Shown here: one piece after another, positions 42,221 to 46,948 of the stretch
Numbering within the stretch: the stretch's first letter is position 1
How the letters are laid out: each line of letters starts with the position of its first letter
Assembly: GCA_015680685.1 (NCBI GenBank)
Contig: MNCI01034690.1
Coordinates: 367,418-414,365 of the forward strand
DNA from: Gnetum montanum
Lineage: Eukaryota; Streptophyta; Gnetopsida; Gnetales; Gnetaceae
Direction: 5' to 3'
Length of the DNA: 46,948 nucleotides
Notes under the pieces: model-generated
What the model was told of the DNA's origin: nothing
Databases searched by the model: none
What the model saw: only the letters and a program-made list of their open reading frames with translations
Program-made: the position numbers and the translations under genes

Positions 42221-42816
42221 TGTTGGGAAAAAGAGGGCACAACATCATGAACTGACTTATGCACTATTTTCCCACTTGTGTGTTAAAAGTAGGATATAAA
42301 CTAATAGAGTAGATAATGGAAGTAAAGTGCAAAATAATAGCACACAATAACACAAAGATTTACATGGTTGACCATGGGCCAAACTTCGAATAAATATTCT
42401 TTTACTAATAAATGGTAGGAATACAAAATGTCTATCTAGTTAATTACTAGACGTATACAAAATTAACACACACCCTCAAGAAAAAATATTCTTGGAATAA
42501 CAAAGAGAAATTTCAAACCCATTTAGGAAAAATTCCTAGAAACCCAAGCTCACAAGGCTTATTTGTGTGTCTCTCCCTTTGGCTGTTGGCTTCTCTTTTG
42601 CCCCTGCTCCCATTTGCCATTTCCCTTGGATTTATAGCCAAGGGAAATGCCTTGGGTTGCCTAACTTAGGTAGCCTTTGTTGAGGGTTGCCTAACTTAGT
42701 AGCCAAGTTGGGTAGCTAATTTTGACTACCTAAGTTAGTAGGTAGCCTTCCTTCCCCTCTTATTTATTTAGATTAATGTGACATGGGCTTGATGTTGTAG
42801 GGATCCACACACATCA
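42221..42816 (-). repeat. Copia 3 5' LTR
   Basis: The minus strand runs from TGATGTGTGTGGATCC to CCCAACA. It is longer than its partner because of an extra CTAACTTAG/TAGCC-type block around 42690-42745. Confidence 0.9.
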
Positions 42817-42821
42817 ACAAG

Positions 42822-45482
42822 TGGATTGCTATTCACAATGAACCTAATCCACGATTGTTTGTTTAGTCTTTAATTTTAAGAACTTAAAGGTTGAAGACTT
42901 TGCAGCTTGGCCTACCTACATTTAACCTCCTTTAAGCTTAAGTAGTGAGTTTTATCTATGTGGATTAGGCTGGGTTGTTGCTTCATTACAACTTTGATCC
43001 TTATTTTAGAAAAATGAATGTCAACTTCTAATTCAACATAGGAGCATTTTCCAAGAGCAAACTATTATTTGATAGAACCTTTTGAAGATAGCTTGGGTAC
43101 CTTAAGAGTCTTTAATGTATGATGAAATATTAGTTTTAAAAGGAACTGAACCTTAGGGATGAGGAGTTGCTTATGATTTGCAAGTCATAAGTTTGATTTT
43201 AAGCTTTGGTTAGAATCTATTCCATTGACTGCAGAGAACTTCTATTGACACAAATGAATATAGACCTATAAACCCTATCGCTTACATAGAATATTCAACT
43301 ATGAATATGAATGGAAGCATTGGGTTTAACTCTATAGGAGTAGGGATTGAATCTTAGGTCATTAAACCTTATTTTACTTGATGATTTGTGTAATGTAGTC
43401 ATTAAGAATTTCTCAAACTACTATGCTATTGGATGTTTTACTAGAAGGATTCCACTTGCGTTAATTTTAAATGATTGGATAAAAGTCACTGGATTGTTAG
43501 AAGTATTCACAATGTTCTTATTTTGATTTTGACTAAGGATGGTTTCCCTTTTAAAATTTACAATAGAGAAACAAATAAATGATATGATTAAGAATATCCC
43601 ATGTTTTGTGCATGATATCTTTTTAGTTTTATGTAAATGATAAGAAGATTTTAATTTTAATAAAGCAAAAAAATGTATTTTACTAATTTAGATTGAATTC
43701 TCCAATTTTCTTGTGATTTTTTCCTGATCAAATATATTGTTAGTATGATTGGTAAACTATTATTTTTAGAAACAAACTAGTTTTTATGCTTTCCCAACTT
43801 AAATGGTTTGTATAGAACTAGATTTAAGCAAAGAACTCCAACTTATATTAAGCTAGTATTGTGGTGAAAATCATCATAAATCATATTCACAACATCATTA
43901 CACAAAATGAGCAAAGAATTATATGATCATCAAATAGTCTAAAGACATATCCTCAAAATTGAATGGGGACTTCTACCTCTTTAGAATAGTAATAGCCTAA
44001 GTTGTATTTGCATGAAACATAGATTGAGAAAATGTATCAAAATGATAGTGATGCGATGTTATCAATTGCTAGAAACTTAGATGAAAATGAAAATAAGTTC
44101 TTCCTATTTCATGTAAGTAGGTCATGAATTAAAAAAAAAAAAAAGGAAATTGATTTCCTATTGTATCACATGAAAGGCAAAGATATGATGGATTTAGTAA
44201 TGTAATAGACCTAGAAATAGAATGATGATTTTTATTCCTAAATCATATGTAATAAAGTAGAATATGAGTGAGTTCTATAATTAGAAAACACAAAAAAGAA
44301 ATAGAAAAGAACTTGGAAAGATGAAGTACGATCTTAGAGATTAGATCAAGGATCCAAGTTAACATATGAGAAGTTGTGTTACCTTATTCTTCTCTGATTC
44401 ATAGACTTGATAAAATCAAACCTAGGAGATAAAGCTACTATAGATGAAAAACTTTCAAAATAGAGAAAGGGTTAAATTTGATTAATGTATGGATCTTGAT
44501 TTAAACCAAATCATCATGAGTTAGAAGGACAACATGATGTGGGTACAATATGCTAGTAGGAAAAAGCAAAGAAAAATCAAAAGCTCTTAAATAGCTAAAA
44601 GCACTTAGAGATACCAATGCTTGAAATGATACTATCACTTATATGGGTCTTTTTCAAATGTTTTCTTTCTCTAAGATATCCAACCTCTTCTTAATTGAGG
44701 GTAACCTTCTATTTATAGTCTAGAAATACCTTGTATATCATGAAGAAATAATACATTGAGACTCATGAAAACTTCTAGAAGCTTTCAAATGGTAGAAATA
44801 TCATATGTAGTTGAAGTTAATGTTAACATGTAGTTGATGTAGAAGAGTGATATTAGACATTGAAAGATGAGATGACATCAAAGATCAAAAGATGGGATAA
44901 CATTACATGTTAAGAAAATAAAAGATAATATTAAAACTACAAGGTAGGATTGATGCTAGAAATGATGTTCAGTAATGAAACTATAGCTTAAGAAAAGTAA
45001 TAAAAAATAACATCATATGTAATATATAACGGTAAACTTAAGACTATGAAAATGCTGGCAAGGAATGACATGGCTAATGATACAAGATGTTAAAATTGGG
45101 ACCTTTTAAGAAGTCTTAATTTTGTTGACAATGTTAATATACCCAAAACTCCAACTTATAGAGAAAATATCCAAAGTGAGACTAAAAAATACTTTAGAAG
45201 CTGCAAATGCCTTATTGTCTAGGTGGTGAAAGTTGTAGATTTCATGTACCCAGGCTTGGAAAGGTTGAAAATGTTCTATATGCCACAAAAATGATAGTGT
45301 ATAGGATTTGGGTTTTGAGCTTATACACTAGGCATCCATCCCCCATATGCTAGTAAGTGTATGGAGGTAGCATAGAAAAGCAAAAAACTATTTAAATTTG
45401 CTCATATGTTGCAAGGAGATGCCCTGCACATGCTAGAAATTTGTAGCAATCTATTAGCAATCATGGTTGATGAGTCATGGTT
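42822..45482. other. AT-rich intergenic DNA, no gene recognised
   Basis: There is no domain, LTR pair or element end here. A 15-nt A run lies at about 44129. Around 43160-43205, GGATGAGGAGTTGC followed by GCAAGTCATAAGTTTGATTT faintly recalls a tRNA-derived SINE. Possibly old, unrecognisable repeat. Confidence 0.4.
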
Positions 45483-46418
45483 TGTCAGGTCCTATTATTG
45501 AACCCCTATTATCGGACCCCTATTACCGGAACCCCGATATAAGATACCAGGTTTGATGGGTCCCGAGATTAGACCTCCAATATCATAGCCCCATCGACAG
45601 ATCCATCCATGCATTTATGCGGCCTCATTTATGTAGCGTCTGTTCTAGCCTATAAATAAGTGTGCTTCCACCACACCTAGGAATCTTTTTAGTTGGTTGT
45701 AGTGAAGCTCTTGCAGTTTGTTTCCGCAAGAGTTAGATTATTTTCCCAAGTGCATGCCCACAGTGTGATGCTTGTAATTGCACGGAACCTTTATTCGAGT
45801 ATGATGTACTTGGACACGCACATGACTGAAAATAAAGATTGAGATTACTTCATCATTATAACATTCACTTAGTTTTAATTGTTTAATTTTTATTGTTATT
45901 TATTTTTTCTTAGTTAATATTTCTTTACCACCATTTACTATTCTTGTTGTTAAATGCTGAATGAGTACGACTTAATCATGAGCATTTAAGTGTGACTACT
46001 TGGTAACCCAGTAGTGTACCTAGGATCTACAGTTGGTAATCCCAGTAGTAGTCATGCACGAGGTCCAAGATGTGTACGGATGATTAAGAAACGAATGCTC
46101 ATCACACTTAGGCTAGTTTAGACTCTTTCCTCCCATGTCCCATTAGCTTAGACTTCATTTCCTATTGCTTATTAGTTTAATCAAGATTATTTTCCATTGC
46201 CTCTAGGAGTAGCTGTAGTTTAGAACCACATCATACACCTCACTCTAGGCTAAACCATATGTGATAAAGCAATACTAGTTCAGGTGGGAAGATAGCGAAC
46301 TGCGATCAACATGTAACTATCTAGATATCACAACTAGCCTATTCACGGAGTTCAATCGGATCATGCATGAACGCTCGTATTCGTATGGTTGAGTGTAGGG
46401 GTACCTCACCACTCATCA
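45483..46418 (+). repeat. 5' LTR of a Gypsy-type element (start tentative)
   Basis: The right end ...CACTCATCA is fixed by the primer site that follows. The left end is set at TGTCAGGTCC (45483), just before a set of CCCCTATTA/T-containing short repeats. A TATA box TATAAATAAG lies at 45651-45660 and AATAAA at 45831-45836. No second LTR is in the window, so length (about 936 bp) is provisional. Confidence 0.6.
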
Positions 46419-46419
46419 T

Positions 46420-46437
46420 TGGCATTGTTGCCGGGGA
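46420..46437 (+). promoter_or_regulatory. Gypsy primer binding site (tRNA-Asp type, mutated)
   Basis: TGGCATTGTTGCCGGGGA differs from the tRNA-Asp complement used by many plant Gypsy elements (TGGCGCCGTTGCCGGGGA) at three positions, all G-to-A or C-to-T at CpG-rich bases. Confidence 0.8.
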
Positions 46438-46555
46438 TGGTGTTAGTTATTTAGATTAGTTATATCATACAAGATCACTGTAACAAGTATTAACGATATA
46501 TCCTTTAGAAAAGAAATTAAATTAAATTCAATTAAGTCACACACGGTTCACAACA

Positions 46556-46948
46556 ATGTCTCTCTCACAAGACTATGATAACGCAACAACTAGTAGGGAA
46601 ACTCATTGGAGAACCAACAAATTATATGATAATGAAGATGAAGCTTGGAGTACCCAATCTGATGTAGGGGTCTCCTATGAGCATCAACGCAAACAACATC
46701 ATCCCAACTCACAACTACATAACATACCTAGTGACGATGAATCCCTACTAGCCAGTACAAGCTTAATGGAAATATATGAGGCTGTTTGAATATCTTGTAG
46801 GCATCGTAAGGAAAGCCGTCTACCCAGGCTTGACTTAAACAACTTTCCTAAGTTTTTATGAGGCTATGATTTAGATCCCCAACATTATCTACAAGCCTTC
46901 CATGATGCTTGTGCATGGAATGACATTGATAATGGATGGCAAAAACTT
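46556..46948 (+). pseudogene. Gypsy-type gag, 5' part, runs off the window
   Basis: A start at 46556 opens an acidic, Ser/Asn/His-rich N-terminus (77 codons). TGA at 46787-46789 and a second TGA near 46860 interrupt an otherwise continuous frame that goes on as LPRLDLNNFPKF and GYDLDPQHYLQAFHDAC, resembling the start of a Retrotrans_gag domain (fold: Pro-Lys-Phe, then DP-x-x-Y-L-x-x-F). Both stops are one transition away from Trp or Arg. Position about 120 bp after the primer site fits a gag start. Confidence 0.65.

Larger units (their letters stand above)
37576..42816 (-). mobile_element. Copia 3: Tork/Tnt1-like LTR retrotransposon, minus strand
   Basis: This element has two LTRs (572 and 596 bp), a perfect primer binding site, a polypurine tract and gag-pol in Copia order. 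Flanks ATAAG (37571-37575) and ACAAG (42817-42821) fit a 5-bp target duplication with one change. The LTRs differ by roughly 8% over the first 340 bp by eye, plus indels, so it is an old insertion. It lies downstream of the RsmI-like gene. Tork/Tnt1 affinity is inferred from LWHKRLGHISQKGLDIL and the RNase H motifs. Confidence 0.92.

Noticed and set aside
45483-46948. Endogenous pararetrovirus at the right edge
   Set aside because: The primer site is of the tRNA-Asp type next to an LTR-like end with TATA and AATAAA, and the frame resembles Gypsy gag; no movement protein or viral coat motif is seen.

Overview
The window looks like nuclear DNA of a seed plant with a large, repeat-filled genome; a gymnosperm is my best guess. 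This is inferred from very long introns, decayed Copia, Gypsy, L1-type and RTE-type elements, plant-type primer binding sites and no bacterial-style gene order. Only one host gene is visible: the 3' half of a nuclear RsmI-like gene (16S rRNA 2'-O-ribose methyltransferase of the tetrapyrrole methylase fold, probably organellar). Its exons are 17594-17702, 17802-17946, 35498-35540, 35791-35964 and 36125-36208, all on the + strand. Phases and GT/AG sites fit exactly and give 184 codons plus a stop. The second of its four visible introns is 17,551 bp. No exon for the N-terminal third was found in the first 17.6 kb, so the upstream intron may also exceed 17 kb.

Almost everything else is retrotransposon. 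Positions 1-17319 hold four L1-type LINE copies of one family: A (+, 3' end only), B (-, close to full length), C (+) and D (+, internally deleted). The 17.5-kb intron holds a three-level nest: LINE F (+, 19020 to about 28560) is split by Copia 1 (-, 19915-26732), which is split by LINE E (+, 22153-24147). Farther along are a poly(A)-ended unit, the truncated Copia 2 (+, 30033-33683), an RTE-type LINE (-, 33684 to about 34970) and a roughly 130-bp LINE tail H inside it. Downstream of the gene come Copia 3 (-, 37576-42816, both LTRs), about 2.7 kb of AT-rich DNA, and the 5' end of a Gypsy element (LTR, tRNA-Asp type primer site, start of gag) that runs off the right edge.

The most unusual signal is in the LINE family. 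After the reverse transcriptase and the zf-RVT zinc-binding region, ORF2 carries an unrecognised conserved domain (motifs MG-V/I-TP-x-FE and GP-V/I-P-K/R-TRS-x-QVL). A charged coiled coil and a C-terminal J-domain-like module follow, with an HPD tripeptide at the DnaJ spacing. This tail recurs in all six copies that reach it (A-F). A LINE that encodes its own Hsp70-recruiting domain would be new to me. Every transposon reading frame is broken, mostly by C-to-T or G-to-A changes, whereas the RsmI-like exons are clean.
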